From positions 124,179 to 188,178 of the forward strand of contig NZ_LMQR01000002.1 of NCBI RefSeq assembly GCF_001424645.1: 64,000 nucleotides of DNA, in the 5' to 3' direction. How positions within the stretch are numbered: position 1 is the first letter of the stretch; every line of letters begins with the position of its first letter. The notes under the pieces were generated by a model. It did not search any database. It was not told where the DNA came from and saw only the letters and a list, made by a program, of their open reading frames with translations. The stretch is from Frigoribacterium sp. Leaf415. Lineage in GTDB: Bacteria; Actinomycetota; Actinomycetes; Actinomycetales; Microbacteriaceae. Shown one piece after another: positions 51,726 through 60,860 of the stretch. The translations under genes were made by a program, and so were the position numbers.

Positions 51726-51791
51726 GAAACCCCAGGAACTCGCCCAGACCCCCGTGCGCGCATGGGTGTCTCGGCGACTTCCTGGGGTCTC
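51726..51791. terminator. Palindrome family A, copy 6, between convergent genes
   Basis: Imperfect palindrome with outer ACCCCAGGAACTCG/CGACTTCCTGGGGT and inner GACCCCCGTGCG/CGCATGGGTGTC arms. It lies between the DinB-like gene and a convergent membrane protein gene. Confidence 0.74.
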
Positions 51792-51812
51792 ACGAGCGCA
51801 GGAGGCGCGGGT

Positions 51813-52463
51813 TCAGTCCTCGAGGGACGGCGGCAAGTCGGCCGGCACCGCGAAACCGAGCCGCGCGGCCAGCTCGTCGAGTTCGGCCCGGCGGGCCTCG
51901 TACTCGGCGGCGAAGATCGGGCCGACGACGGCGTTCGCGTGTGCCCAGCTGCCGTCGGACGTCGCCTCGCTCGACAACTCGATCGACGTGAGCGCGGATC
52001 GCGTCGCCACGCAGGCTCTGGCGAGGTCCACGACGTCCGCCACGGGGGCCTGCCCGGCTCGCGCCCACCGCCGCACCTCGCTGGGTACGTACTCGAGGGC
52101 GCCGCGAGCCGAGGCTCGCGAGAGGCGACCGGCTCGGATCTTCCCTCGACGCCCGCGCCCTCCGATCCACCGGACGAGCACACGGATGCCCGCGTACGCC
52201 GCCGAACCCGCCGCCGCGCCACCGAGTGCCGGCGCGACGAAGGACGGGGGCTCCCGCCAGCCCACCACGCTCCAGGAGAGCCACACCGCGACGTTGGCCG
52301 CGAGCGCGACGGCGAGCCCGAGGGCTGCACGCCGGCCCGTCGACCGGTCCGAGACGAATGCCCGGCGACGCACGATCTCGGCGGCGACGTCAGCGGGGAT
52401 CATGGGGTCGACGATGAGGTAGTGACTCTCCTGTGCCCCTCGGACGACGCTCACGAACTCCAT
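51813..52463 (-). CDS. Hypothetical membrane protein, 216 residues
   Basis: I do not recognise the family. Two hydrophobic helices (about 45-65 and 72-92) follow a soluble N-terminus MEFVSVVRGAQESHYLIVDP; the C-terminal half is helical and soluble, with SRASARGALEYVPSEVRRWARAG and a Glu/Arg/Leu-rich end. The start overlaps the preceding stop: either ATG 52463 (TGATG) or GTG 52466 (GTGA). It forms a two-gene operon with the next, similarly built gene. Confidence 0.7.
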   Translation of the reverse strand: MEFVSVVRGAQESHYLIVDPMIPADVAAEIVRRRAFVSDRSTGRRAALGLAVALAANVAVWLSWSVVGWREPPSFVAPALGGAAAGSAAYAGIRVLVRWIGGRGRRGKIRAGRLSRASARGALEYVPSEVRRWARAGQAPVADVVDLARACVATRSALTSIELSSEATSDGSWAHANAVVGPIFAAEYEARRAELDELAARLGFAVPADLPPSLED

Positions 52464-53188
52464 CACGCCGTGACCACCCTCTCGAGCACGGAATCGGGGT
52501 CGAAGCCGAGAGGATCGGCGACGACCCGGAGGGCGTCGACGGCCTCGCGCATAGCCTCGTCGAGTGCGACGAGGGCGCGGCCGTCCCCCCGTCGATCGAG
52601 TGGCAGATCACGCATCGGATCGGCCTCTCCGCGATGTTGCAACTCGCCGTCGAGGTCGACCCACCCCTCGAGGAGGTCCTCGACGGTCCACGAGGCCGTC
52701 AACAGCTCGACGTACAGAGACACCGCCTCGTTCAACCGCCACACATCGTCGACAGGCGTATCGTCGGTCGCCCAGGTCAGCACGGCGGCGTCCACCTCGA
52801 CGACGCCGACGGTCGTGACCGACACCGGCAGGTCGGGGGTCGTCACCGTCCCGACACCCCAGGCCGCGAACCCCGCGACGACGAGCAGGGCGACCCCACC
52901 GACGACGAAGACGGTCCCTTCCGCCAACGGCTCGGTCAGCCCGGCCGCCTCGAGGACGACGACGAGCCCCCCTGTCCCCGCCAGGACCACGAACACGAAC
53001 GCGAACAGCGGCGCGTACCGGACCACCCTTCGCACCGGCCCCACGTTCGTCCCCGCGTTCCGCCGCCGCAGCTCGGCCACCGCCGCGTCGGCCGCCGCCG
53101 CGTCGAGCGACGGGTCGACCACGTGCCACCGCCACCGGTTCTCCAGGCGCACGCGCATCAAGCCGGGGCGGTCACGGGTCGGGGGCAC
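52463..53188 (-). CDS. Hypothetical membrane protein, 241 residues
   Basis: No family recognised. A basic N-terminus (LMRVRLENRWRWHVVDPSLD, and a helical AAAADAAVAELRRR) leads to two hydrophobic helices (about 58-82 and 90-112), then a soluble domain rich in Asp/Glu/Val (SVTTVGVVEVDAAVLTW, SLYVELLTASWTVEDLLEGWVDLDGEL). GTG 53188 follows TAGTCT by 6 nt, so the mRNA may be leaderless. It shares topology with its downstream partner and the two overlap, so they probably act together. Confidence 0.7.
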   Translation of the reverse strand: MPPTRDRPGLMRVRLENRWRWHVVDPSLDAAAADAAVAELRRRNAGTNVGPVRRVVRYAPLFAFVFVVLAGTGGLVVVLEAAGLTEPLAEGTVFVVGGVALLVVAGFAAWGVGTVTTPDLPVSVTTVGVVEVDAAVLTWATDDTPVDDVWRLNEAVSLYVELLTASWTVEDLLEGWVDLDGELQHRGEADPMRDLPLDRRGDGRALVALDEAMREAVDALRVVADPLGFDPDSVLERVVTA

Positions 53189-53314
53189 ATCGAGAGACTA
53201 GGGGGCGCGAGGCCTACAAGCCGCCTCCCCGTCCACGCGACGTCCGCGGCCGGCCGGCACCGCGCCTCCTCGCCTCGCCTGCCTGCCTGCCTGGCACGGC
53301 GGCCGCACGACGAA

Positions 53315-53373
53315 GAACCCCGTTCCGAACGATGAACCCAGAGTTGCGGGGTTCTTCGTTCGGAACGGGGTTC
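53315..53373. terminator. Palindrome family B, copy 2, after the DEAD-box helicase gene
   Basis: Perfect 18-bp outer stem GAACCCCGTTCCGAACGA/TCGTTCGGAACGGGGTTC and a partly paired inner GAACCC/GGGTTC. It lies 40 bp after the helicase stop. Outer arms match those at 8313-8372. Confidence 0.72.
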
Positions 53374-53412
53374 GAGACCAGGAGGCGCGGTGCGCGCCCC
53401 GGGGAGCGCTCG

Positions 53413-55578
53413 CTACGCCTGCACGCCCGCGAGCTCGTCGATCAGGCGGTCGCCCGAGCGGGCCTCGATCATCTCGGCGTCGATCTCGGCGCGGTCGAGC
53501 AGCTCTTCCATGCGACGGCGGCGCTGGCGCGTGATGAGCGTGACGACGGTGCCCTCCTTGCCGGCGCGGCCGGTGCGGCCTGAGCGGTGCATGTAGGTCT
53601 TGTACTCGTCGGGCATGTCGGCCTGGACGACGAGCTCGATGTCGTCGACGTGGATGCCGCGGGCGGCGACGTCGGTGGCGACGAGCACGTTGACCTTGCC
53701 GCTGGTGAGCAGCTGCAGGTTGCGCGTGCGGCGGGCCTGGTTCAGGTCGCCGTGCAGGCTCGTCGAGCGGATGCCGGCGTCCTCGAGCTGGTCGGCGAGC
53801 TGCTCGGCGAAGGCGCGGGTGCGGGCGAAGACCAGGGTCTTGCCACCGCCCGAGGCGAGCTGCTCGATGACCGCGGTCTTGTCGCGCTGCTCGATCAGCA
53901 GCACGCGGTGGTCGATCGTGGCGCTGGCCTGGTCCTCGCCGGCGACCTCGTGCACGGCCGGGTCGACCAGGAACTCGTCGACGAGCTTCGCCACGCCCTT
54001 GTCGAGGGTCGCGCTGAAGAGCAGCTTCTGGGCGCGGGCGCCGTCCGGGCGGACCGTGGCGGTCTCGCGGATGATGCGCTGCACCGGCTCGAGGAACCCG
54101 AGGTCGCACATGTGGTCGGCCTCGTCGAGCACGGTCACGACGACCTCGCTGAGGTCGAGACGACCCTGGTCGATGAGGTCCTCGATGCGGCCGGGGGTGC
54201 CGATCACGATGTCGACGCCGCGGTTGAGCGCACCGACCTGACGCTGCTGGGGCACGCCGCCGTAGACCTGCGTGGTGAACAGGCCGACCGAACGGGCGAT
54301 GGGCTGCACGGTGCGGTCGATCTGCATCGCGAGCTCACGGGTCGGGGCGAGGATCAGCGCGCGGGGCTTGCGGCCCATCTTGCGGTTCTTCGCGCCGTTG
54401 TTCTCCATCAGCTTCTCGACCAGCGGGGCGCCGAAGGCGATCGTCTTGCCCGAGCCCGTGCGGCCACGGCCGAGCACGTCGCGACCGGCGAGCACGTCGG
54501 GGATCGTCGCCGCCTGGATCGCGAACGGAGCCGCGGCACCCATCGAGGCCAGCTGGCGCTCGATGTTGTCACCGAGGCCCAGGTCGCCGAAGCTCACGCC
54601 CTCGACGTCGGCCGCGGTGACGACCTCGGCCTTGAGCTTCTCGAGCTTGACGTCGTCCTCGGGCGAGTAGTGCGTCGCCGCGTCGCGCTTCGGGTAGAAG
54701 TCGCTCGACCGGTCGCCGACACGGGCCGGGCGGTCGCCGCGGTCGTTGCGGTCGAAGCTGCGCGGGGCGCGGTCGTCACGAGCGGGGCGGTCGCTGCGGT
54801 CGAAGCTGCGTGCCGGGCGGGCGTCGCGGTCGAAACCACCGGAGGCGCGGCCACCGCGCTCGGGACGGTCACCGTACGAGCGCTGGGGGCGGTCGTCACG
54901 CGAGCGGTCGTCACGGGCCGGACGGGCGTCGCGGTCGTACGAACGCGGGGCGCGGTCGTCGCGAGCCGGGCGGTCGCTGCGGTCGTAGCTGCGGGGAGCG
55001 CGGTCGTCGCGAGCCGGGCGGTCGGAGCGGTCGTACGAACGGGGAGCACGATCGTCACGGGCCGGACGGTCGGAGCGGTCGTAGCTGCGAGGGCCGCGGT
55101 CGTCGCTGCGGGGGGCGCGGTCGTCGCGGGCGGGGCGGTCCGAACGGTCCCACGAGCGGGGTCCGCGGTCGGAGCCACGGGCGGCGTCGCGGCCACCGTC
55201 ACGGCCGTATCCCCGGGCGGCCTCACGGCCACCGTCGCGGCCGAAACGGGGCGCCGCGTCGCGGCCACGCTCGCCGTTGCGGCTGTCGAAGTCGCGGTTG
55301 CCGAAGCGGTTGCCACCGGCCGGCTTCTCGCGGGGCTCCCAGTTGGGGCGACGGTCCTCGGAACGGGCGGCGCCGGGGGCACGGTTGCCACCGCCGTCGC
55401 GGGTGCCGAACTCGCGGCGTCCGCGGTCGGCACGCTCGCTGGCGTCCCAGCGCTTCTTGGCGGCCGGGGCTCCGACCTCGTCGGCGCGGTGGCCGCGGTG
55501 CTTGGGGCTCTTCGATCCGGCCTTGGGTGCACCACCGGTGCGGTCGGTGCGCGGGCGTGAGTTGTCGTAAGGAGACAT
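53413..55578 (-). CDS. DEAD-box RNA helicase with long disordered N-terminal region
   Basis: A 721-residue helicase. The RecA-like core begins near residue 326: Q-motif region GVSFGDLGLGDNI...FAIQAATIP, GRTGSGKT (Walker A), PTRELAMQI, TPGRIEDL, LDEADHM, SAT, VFARTRAFAEQL, ATDVAARGIHVDDI and HRSGRTGRAG. In most bacterial relatives (RhlE/CsdA) a basic tail follows the core; here the core is at the C-terminus and about 320 residues of Arg/Asp/Gly-rich repeats come first, with a 16-residue unit SYDRSDRPARDDRAPR repeated near residues 150-230. Such regions bind RNA and can drive phase separation. Start ATG 55578 with GGAAAG upstream; a structured leader precedes it. Confidence 0.94.
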   Translation of the reverse strand: MSPYDNSRPRTDRTGGAPKAGSKSPKHRGHRADEVGAPAAKKRWDASERADRGRREFGTRDGGGNRAPGAARSEDRRPNWEPREKPAGGNRFGNRDFDSRNGERGRDAAPRFGRDGGREAARGYGRDGGRDAARGSDRGPRSWDRSDRPARDDRAPRSDDRGPRSYDRSDRPARDDRAPRSYDRSDRPARDDRAPRSYDRSDRPARDDRAPRSYDRDARPARDDRSRDDRPQRSYGDRPERGGRASGGFDRDARPARSFDRSDRPARDDRAPRSFDRNDRGDRPARVGDRSSDFYPKRDAATHYSPEDDVKLEKLKAEVVTAADVEGVSFGDLGLGDNIERQLASMGAAAPFAIQAATIPDVLAGRDVLGRGRTGSGKTIAFGAPLVEKLMENNGAKNRKMGRKPRALILAPTRELAMQIDRTVQPIARSVGLFTTQVYGGVPQQRQVGALNRGVDIVIGTPGRIEDLIDQGRLDLSEVVVTVLDEADHMCDLGFLEPVQRIIRETATVRPDGARAQKLLFSATLDKGVAKLVDEFLVDPAVHEVAGEDQASATIDHRVLLIEQRDKTAVIEQLASGGGKTLVFARTRAFAEQLADQLEDAGIRSTSLHGDLNQARRTRNLQLLTSGKVNVLVATDVAARGIHVDDIELVVQADMPDEYKTYMHRSGRTGRAGKEGTVVTLITRQRRRRMEELLDRAEIDAEMIEARSGDRLIDELAGVQA

Positions 55579-55780
55579 GGAGGAGTTCTTTCCGGGCTTG
55601 TCAGAGATGACGCGAAGAAATACCCGGGCAGCCATTGACCAGGACCGTTCACAATCGTGAATTCATCCCGTCGTGACTCGACGGGAATCCGGCCCACAAG
55701 ACTTACAAACCCTCGTGCTGTTCAAAGCTGTGCACATCGGCACCCGCAGGTGCCGATGTGCTCGCGCCACAGGCGCGGTG
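55579..55780 (-). promoter_or_regulatory. Probable structured 5' leader and promoter of the helicase gene
   Basis: Two perfect hairpins lie upstream of the helicase start: CCCGTCG/CGACGGG (55667-55685) and a 12-bp stem CACATCGGCACC/GGTGCCGATGTG (55733-55760). Between them the DNA is less GC-rich and has promoter-like TTGAAC and TGTAAG elements on the minus strand. A leader of 90-150 nt with hairpins would fit post-transcriptional (for example cold) control of an RNA helicase; this is inference. Confidence 0.45.
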
Positions 55781-55903
55781 TCTTGAGCCGACCCACCCAC
55801 GATACCCGAGCCTCCCCCGAACCGGAAGCCCCGCCTCCTCGGGTCGATCGGTGACCGGAGCCCCGCCGCCCCGGCTCGATCGGTGAGCGAAGCCTGCGCT
55901 ACA

Positions 55904-55938
55904 CGGCAGCACGGCAGCACGGCAGCACGGCAGCACGG
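55904..55938. repeat. 8-bp tandem repeat (CGGCAGCA), over four copies
   Basis: The unit CGGCAGCA runs without interruption for about 35 bp. It is intergenic, between the helicase leader and the RND transporter terminator. Perfect short repeats of this kind can vary in copy number. Confidence 0.85.
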
Positions 55939-55992
55939 GCGAGTTCGTGCCGGACGGGCCGGCGCGTCGGCCCGTCGAGCACGGACTCGCCC
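55937..55992. terminator. Large hairpin after the RND transporter gene
   Basis: Outer arms GGGCGAGTTCGTGC and GCACGGACTCGCCC pair at 13 of 14 positions; inner GACGGGCCG/CGGCCCGTC adds 9 more. It lies 46 bp after the stop of the minus-strand RND gene. Confidence 0.7.
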
Positions 55993-56037
55993 GCCTTCCG
56001 ACACGTGTCGACGCCGAATCCGGCACGCGGGCCGTCG

Positions 56038-59000
56038 TCACACCCGGGTGGCAGCCTGCTCGGCAGCCTCCGCCGCCCGCCGGTCGGCCCGACGTTCGCC
56101 GATGCGCTCGAACAGGTAGTAGATGACCGGCAAGACCACGAGCGTCAGCAGGGTGGACGACACGAGCCCGCCGATGACGACGATGGCGAGTGGCTGCGAG
56201 ATGAAGCCGCCGTGCCCGGTCACGCCGAGCGCCATCGGGGTGAGCGCGAAGATCGTGGCCGCCGCCGTCATGAGGATCGGCCGCAACCGGCGCGACGCCC
56301 CCTCGAGCAGGGCCTCGCGCACCCTCAGCCCCTTCTCGCGGTACTGGTTGACCAGGTCGATCAGCACGATGGCGTTGGTCACGACGATGCCGACGAGCAT
56401 GAGCACGCCGATCAGCGACGCGACGCCGAGGGGCACGCCCGAGGCCAGCTGCAGCAGGATCGCCCCGGTCGCGGCGAACGGGATCGACACGAGCAGCAGC
56501 AACGGCTGGATCAGGCTGCGGAACGTCGCCACCATGACGATGTAGACGATCAGGATGGCGATCAGCACGGCGAGACCGAGCTGCGAGAACGCGTTGGCCT
56601 GGTCGGCCGTCGCCCCGCCGATCGTGGCGTCGGTGCCGTCGGGCAGCTCGACCGCGGCCACGGCGTCCGACACCTCGGTGCCCGCGGCCGAGAGGTCGTC
56701 GCCCGACGGCGTGATCGTCACGGTCGCCGAACGCACCGCGTCGGTCGTCGTGACCGAGGTCGGGCCGGTCGTCTGCTCGACCGTGGCGATGGAGTCGAGT
56801 CGCACGGGTCCGGTCGGGCTCGGCAGCTCGAGGGCCTTGAGCTCGTCGAGGGTCGCCGGCGGCGTCGGGTCGACCGTGTAGACGTCGACCGAGCTGTCGT
56901 CGATCTCGAGCGACCCCACCCGGAAGGGCTGGATCGCCTGCGACACGATGCCGCCCACGGCGACCTCGCTGTAGCCGAGCGCCGCGGCGGCGGCACGGTC
57001 GACCTGCACGCCGATGACCGGCTGGGCCGCCTGCAGGTTCGAGCTGGCCTCGGCGGTGCCGGGAAGTCCCTGCACCTTCTTCAGCACCGCATCCGTCGCG
57101 GTCTGCAGACTGTCGGGGTCGGGTGCCGTGACGTCGACGGTGATGTCGTTGCTCGTGCCGAACCCGCTCGACGCCGAGACCTCGATCTCGCCGGCATCGG
57201 TGACGTCGTCCAGCTGCGAGCGGACGTCGGCCTGCAGGGCGTCCTGGTCGGCGCTCTCGTCGGTCGTGATCGAGTAGGTGACCGTGCTGTCGCCCGAGCC
57301 GCCGAGGAAGCTCGCGATCGACGTGCCGCTCGAGCCGATGGTCAGCTGCACCGTCTCGATGCCGTCGACGCCCTCGAGCACCTGCTCGACCCGGTCGGCG
57401 GCGTCGGACTGCGTCTGCAGGCTCGACGCGGGCGGCAGGGTCTGCGTGACGGTGAACGTGTTCTGCCCGCTAGCCCCGAGGAAGTTCGTCTTCATGAAGG
57501 GGATGACGGCGCCCGTGCCCACCAGGATCAGCAGTGCCACGAGGATCGTCACGACCGGACGCTTCAGGGTGCCCCGCAGCACGGGGACGTAGGCGCGACG
57601 CAGGCGGTCGAGCGGCCGGGTGTCGGACGGGTCGGAGGCGCGGGTCGTCAACGACTCGGTCGTCGCCCCCTCGACGGCGGCGGCCTCGCCGCCCGGAGCG
57701 TGCTTGTGGGCCTTCGGCGCCCGGAGGAACCAGTAGGCCAGCACCGGCACGATCGTGAGCGCGACGAACAACGACGCGACGAGCGCGATGGTCACCGTCA
57801 GGGCGAACGGCCGGAACAGCTCGCCGGTGATGTTGCCGACGAACGCCAGCGGGAGGAACACCACGACGGTCGTGACCGTCGAGGCGGTGATGGCGCCCGC
57901 CACCTCGCGCACGCCGACCTTGATCGCCTCGAGCCGGTCGACGCCCGCGGTGAGGTGCCGCTTGATGTTCTCGATGACGACGATCGAGTCGTCGACCACG
58001 CGGCCGATGGCGATCGTCAACGCGCCCAGGGTCAGGATGTTGAGCGTGTAGTTCGCGGCCTGGAGCCCGATGAACGTGATCAGCACGCTCGTCGGGATGC
58101 TGATCGCCGTGACGATGGTCGACCGGATCGACAGCAGGAAGATCAGGATGACGATCACGGCGAACACGAGGCCGAGCAGCCCCTCTTCGGCGAGCGCGTC
58201 GATCGACTGCTGGATGAACGGCGCCTGGTCGAACACCACCGTGAGCTCCACGCCGTCACCCAGGTCGGAGGCGAGGCTCGGGATGGCGTCGCGGACGGTC
58301 TGCGAGACGTCGACGGTGTTGGCGTCGAGGGTCTTGGTGATGGCGACCGTCAGGGCGTCCTGCCCGTCGACCCGGCTGATCGAGGTGACAGGGGCACCGG
58401 TCAGCTGCACGTCGGCGACGTCGCCGATCGTGGCGGCCGAGGTGCCGCCGAGCAGCGGCAGGGCGCGGATCTCGTCGACGCTGGTGAGTCGTTGACCCGC
58501 CTGGATGGACAGGGTCTTGCCGTCCTGCGTGATGGTGCCGCCGGGGATGAGCGTGCCGTTGGCGTCGAGGGCGTCCTGGAAGGCGGCGGTCGTCAGCCCC
58601 GCGGCGGTGAGCGCCGTCTGGTCGGGCGAGATGGTGACGCGCTGGCCGGCGTCGCCGTAGATCGAGGCCTCGCGGACGCCGTCGAGCTTCTGCAGGTCGG
58701 GCACCGTGACGGTGGTCAGCCGGTCGACGAGGGCCTGCGAGTCCGCGGAGTCGTAGCCGGTGACGGCGATCTGGATGACCGGCAGGTCGTCGAGGCTGCC
58801 CGTGACGACCTGGGTGTCGACCGAGTCGGGCAGCGAGAGCCGGTTGATCGCCGACTGGATCTTCTGCTCGGCCGAGTCGAGGTCGGTGCCGTAGGTGAAC
58901 TCGGCCGAGACCGTGCTCTGCGAGGTGCTCGAGGTCGCCGAGGTGCCCTCGAGGCCGGGGATGATCTGGACGGCCTGCTCGATCGGGGTCGAGACGTCCT

Positions 59001-59184
59001 CGTTCACGACCTCGGGCGTGGCACCCGGGTACGAGCTGACGATCGCGATCTGCGGGAACTGCACGTTGGGCGCGAGCTCCTGCTTGAGCGAGGTGAGGGC
59101 GATGCCACCGAAGACGGCGACGACGATGGTGACGAGGGCGATCAGCGCGCGGTTGCGCAGGCTGAAGACGGACAGCAGATGCAC
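56038..59184 (-). CDS. RND efflux permease, HAE1/SwrC type
   Basis: A 1048-residue transporter with the duplicated RND layout: helix 1 (about 10-30), a large extracytoplasmic loop, helices 2-6, a cytoplasmic linker (about 500-540, His/Glu/Thr-rich), helix 7, a second large loop, and helices 8-12. Helix 4 carries TIAIGRVVDDSIVVIENI, the double Asp of proton relay, and helix 10-11 carries the matching basic/polar residues (IVVTNAIVLIDLVNQ). It resembles single-component Gram-positive proteins such as SwrC. No adaptor or outer-membrane gene is present, as expected. GTG start with GGAG 6 nt upstream. Substrate unknown. Confidence 0.94.
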   Translation of the reverse strand: MHLLSVFSLRNRALIALVTIVVAVFGGIALTSLKQELAPNVQFPQIAIVSSYPGATPEVVNEDVSTPIEQAVQIIPGLEGTSATSSTSQSTVSAEFTYGTDLDSAEQKIQSAINRLSLPDSVDTQVVTGSLDDLPVIQIAVTGYDSADSQALVDRLTTVTVPDLQKLDGVREASIYGDAGQRVTISPDQTALTAAGLTTAAFQDALDANGTLIPGGTITQDGKTLSIQAGQRLTSVDEIRALPLLGGTSAATIGDVADVQLTGAPVTSISRVDGQDALTVAITKTLDANTVDVSQTVRDAIPSLASDLGDGVELTVVFDQAPFIQQSIDALAEEGLLGLVFAVIVILIFLLSIRSTIVTAISIPTSVLITFIGLQAANYTLNILTLGALTIAIGRVVDDSIVVIENIKRHLTAGVDRLEAIKVGVREVAGAITASTVTTVVVFLPLAFVGNITGELFRPFALTVTIALVASLFVALTIVPVLAYWFLRAPKAHKHAPGGEAAAVEGATTESLTTRASDPSDTRPLDRLRRAYVPVLRGTLKRPVVTILVALLILVGTGAVIPFMKTNFLGASGQNTFTVTQTLPPASSLQTQSDAADRVEQVLEGVDGIETVQLTIGSSGTSIASFLGGSGDSTVTYSITTDESADQDALQADVRSQLDDVTDAGEIEVSASSGFGTSNDITVDVTAPDPDSLQTATDAVLKKVQGLPGTAEASSNLQAAQPVIGVQVDRAAAAALGYSEVAVGGIVSQAIQPFRVGSLEIDDSSVDVYTVDPTPPATLDELKALELPSPTGPVRLDSIATVEQTTGPTSVTTTDAVRSATVTITPSGDDLSAAGTEVSDAVAAVELPDGTDATIGGATADQANAFSQLGLAVLIAILIVYIVMVATFRSLIQPLLLLVSIPFAATGAILLQLASGVPLGVASLIGVLMLVGIVVTNAIVLIDLVNQYREKGLRVREALLEGASRRLRPILMTAAATIFALTPMALGVTGHGGFISQPLAIVVIGGLVSSTLLTLVVLPVIYYLFERIGERRADRRAAEAAEQAATRV

Positions 59185-59213
59185 GGTGCTCCGGTGGTGA
59201 GAGGGAGAGCGGA

Positions 59214-59246
59214 GGAGGCGCGGTGAACGACGTGCACCGCGCCTCC
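59214..59246. terminator. Hairpin from an inverted GGAGGCGCGGTG pair
   Basis: Arms GGAGGCGCGGTG (59214-59225) and CACCGCGCCTCC (59235-59246), a perfect 12-bp stem. It lies between the stop of the MocR gene and the start of the RND gene on the same strand, so it probably ends the MocR transcript. Third inverted pair of the abundant word in this window. Confidence 0.75.
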
Positions 59247-59343
59247 ATTGTCACCAGCCTCTCTGGGAACTGGCGGCGCTTTCTTACACGCTGTGCAGAA
59301 CCCCGGCCGGTCGCCGAGGTGTGGACGAGCCGCCGTTCTCCCC

Positions 59344-60798
59344 TCAGACCACCTCGGCCAGCAGCGGCGAGGCCGGCACCTGCACCCCGTCGACCCCGTC
59401 CCACGCCGCGCGCAGGGCCGCGAGCGCGCGGTCGGTGTCGCTGTCGGCGTACGAGAACGGCACGCGCAGGAACCGCTCGAACGCCCCGTCGATGCCGAAC
59501 ACCGGACCGGCGGCGAGCAGCAGCCCCTCGCGGCGGGCGGCGAGGGTGAGCTGCGAGCTGACCGGCGCTCCGAGTCCGACCCAGGTGGTGAGCCCGCCCG
59601 CCGGCGACGGCACCTGCCAGGACGGGAACGCCTCGCGCAGGCCGTGGACGACGCGGTCGCGACCTCGTCTCAGGTGGCCGGCCCGCGCCTCCAGCACGCG
59701 GTCGAAGTCGCCGAGCAACTCGGCGACCACCAGCTGCTCGAGTACGGGCGTGCCCAGGTCGCCCGCCGAGCGGGCGCGCACGAGCCGGTCGACGAGCGGG
59801 CGTTCGGCGCGGATCCACCCGATGCGCAGGCCGCCCCAGAGCGACTTGCCGACCGAGCCGATCGTGACGGCCCGTCCGTACGCGGCCATCGGCAGGGGCC
59901 GCTCGACGCGCGAGCCCGGACCCACCCCGTCGATCGCCATCTCGGCCATGGTCTCGTCGGCGATCACCACGGTGCCCTCGTCCGCTGCCGCCTCGAGCAC
60001 CCGCACCCGCTGGTCGGCGGGCATCGTCGCGCCCGTGGGGTTGTGGAAGTCGGGCATCAGGTAGGCCACCGGCGGGCTGGTGCGACGCAGGGTCTGCATC
60101 AGTGCCGCTTCGTCCCAGCCGTCGTCGACGGTCACGCTGACCGGCACGAGGCGGGCGCCGGCCCCGCGGAGGGCCTCGAAGGCGTGCGGGTAGCCGGGCG
60201 CCTCGACGACGGCCCGGTCACCGCGCGAGACCAGCACGCGGGCGAGCAGCGCGATCGCGTGCTGCGCCCCGAGGGTGACGACGATCTGCTCGGCGCTCGT
60301 CTCGAGTCCGCGCCGTCGATACCGTTCGGCGACGGCCTCGCGCAGCACGGGCCGCCCGACCGGGTCGTAGCCCGGGTCGTCGAGGTAGGCCCCGAGCCGA
60401 CCCGCCGCCCGCTGGGCCGCCTCGGCGATGCCGTCGACCGCGGGCAGGGCCGCCTTCGTCAGGTCGAGCAGCCCCTCGGTCGTCGTCGGGCGCGGCACCG
60501 AGGCACGGGCCGGCAGGCGCACGACGCTGCCACTGCCACGCACGCTGTCGACGTGCCCCGAGTCGCGGAGGGCGGCATAGGCCGCGGCCACGGTCGTCCG
60601 GCTGACCCCGAGGTGCGCGCAGAGGTCACGTTCGGACGGCAGGCGCGTGCCGACCGGCAGCCGCCCGTCGAGCACGAGCAGGCGGATGCGGTCGGCGAGC
60701 GCCAGGTAGCCGGGAGCCGAGGAGGCGCGCCACGAGTCGAGCAGCACCCCGAGCGCTCGCGACGAGACGGTGGTGGCACCGTGGTCGAGGTTGGTCAC
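59344..60798 (-). CDS. MocR family regulator (YczR-like), GntR head with aminotransferase domain
   Basis: A 484-residue MocR protein. The winged helix (about residues 28-96, YLALADRIRLLVLDGRLPVGTRLPSERDLCAHLGVSRTTV) is followed by a type I aminotransferase fold with the PLP lysine Lys318 in TIGSVGKSLWGG, YLMPDFHNPTGATM and VIADETMAEM. It is divergent from a YczE-type membrane protein, the known pairing that defines YczR regulators. Such proteins bind PLP and a ligand but are usually not catalysts. GTG start follows TAGGGT by 6 nt. GATTGG repeats lie between the two genes. Confidence 0.92.
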   Translation of the reverse strand: MTNLDHGATTVSSRALGVLLDSWRASSAPGYLALADRIRLLVLDGRLPVGTRLPSERDLCAHLGVSRTTVAAAYAALRDSGHVDSVRGSGSVVRLPARASVPRPTTTEGLLDLTKAALPAVDGIAEAAQRAAGRLGAYLDDPGYDPVGRPVLREAVAERYRRRGLETSAEQIVVTLGAQHAIALLARVLVSRGDRAVVEAPGYPHAFEALRGAGARLVPVSVTVDDGWDEAALMQTLRRTSPPVAYLMPDFHNPTGATMPADQRVRVLEAAADEGTVVIADETMAEMAIDGVGPGSRVERPLPMAAYGRAVTIGSVGKSLWGGLRIGWIRAERPLVDRLVRARSAGDLGTPVLEQLVVAELLGDFDRVLEARAGHLRRGRDRVVHGLREAFPSWQVPSPAGGLTTWVGLGAPVSSQLTLAARREGLLLAAGPVFGIDGAFERFLRVPFSYADSDTDRALAALRAAWDGVDGVQVPASPLLAEVV

Positions 60799-60813
60799 GC
60801 GGCCACCCTAGGC

Positions 60814-60852
60814 CGATTGGACCCTTGCCACCAGGCCAGTCGGGCGATTGGA
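60814..60852. promoter_or_regulatory. Probable YczR operator in the MocR-YczE divergent region
   Basis: CGATTGGACC (60814-60823) and CGATTGGATC (60845-60854) are direct repeats 31 bp apart; GGCCAGT (60834-60840) gives an inverted match to the first. MocR regulators usually bind a mix of direct and inverted half-sites over such a span, which places this between the two start codons as an autoregulatory and YczE-controlling site. Confidence 0.6.
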
Positions 60853-60860
60853 TCGACCTC

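Noticed and set aside
51813-53188. Toxin-antitoxin pair (two overlapping small genes)
   Set aside because: Both are over 200 residues with two membrane helices and no toxin or antitoxin motif.
56005-59226. A 1073-codon plus-strand frame opposite the RND gene
   Set aside because: Shadow of the RND transporter, whose motifs and codon pattern are clear. Product is low-complexity Arg/Asp/Gly.
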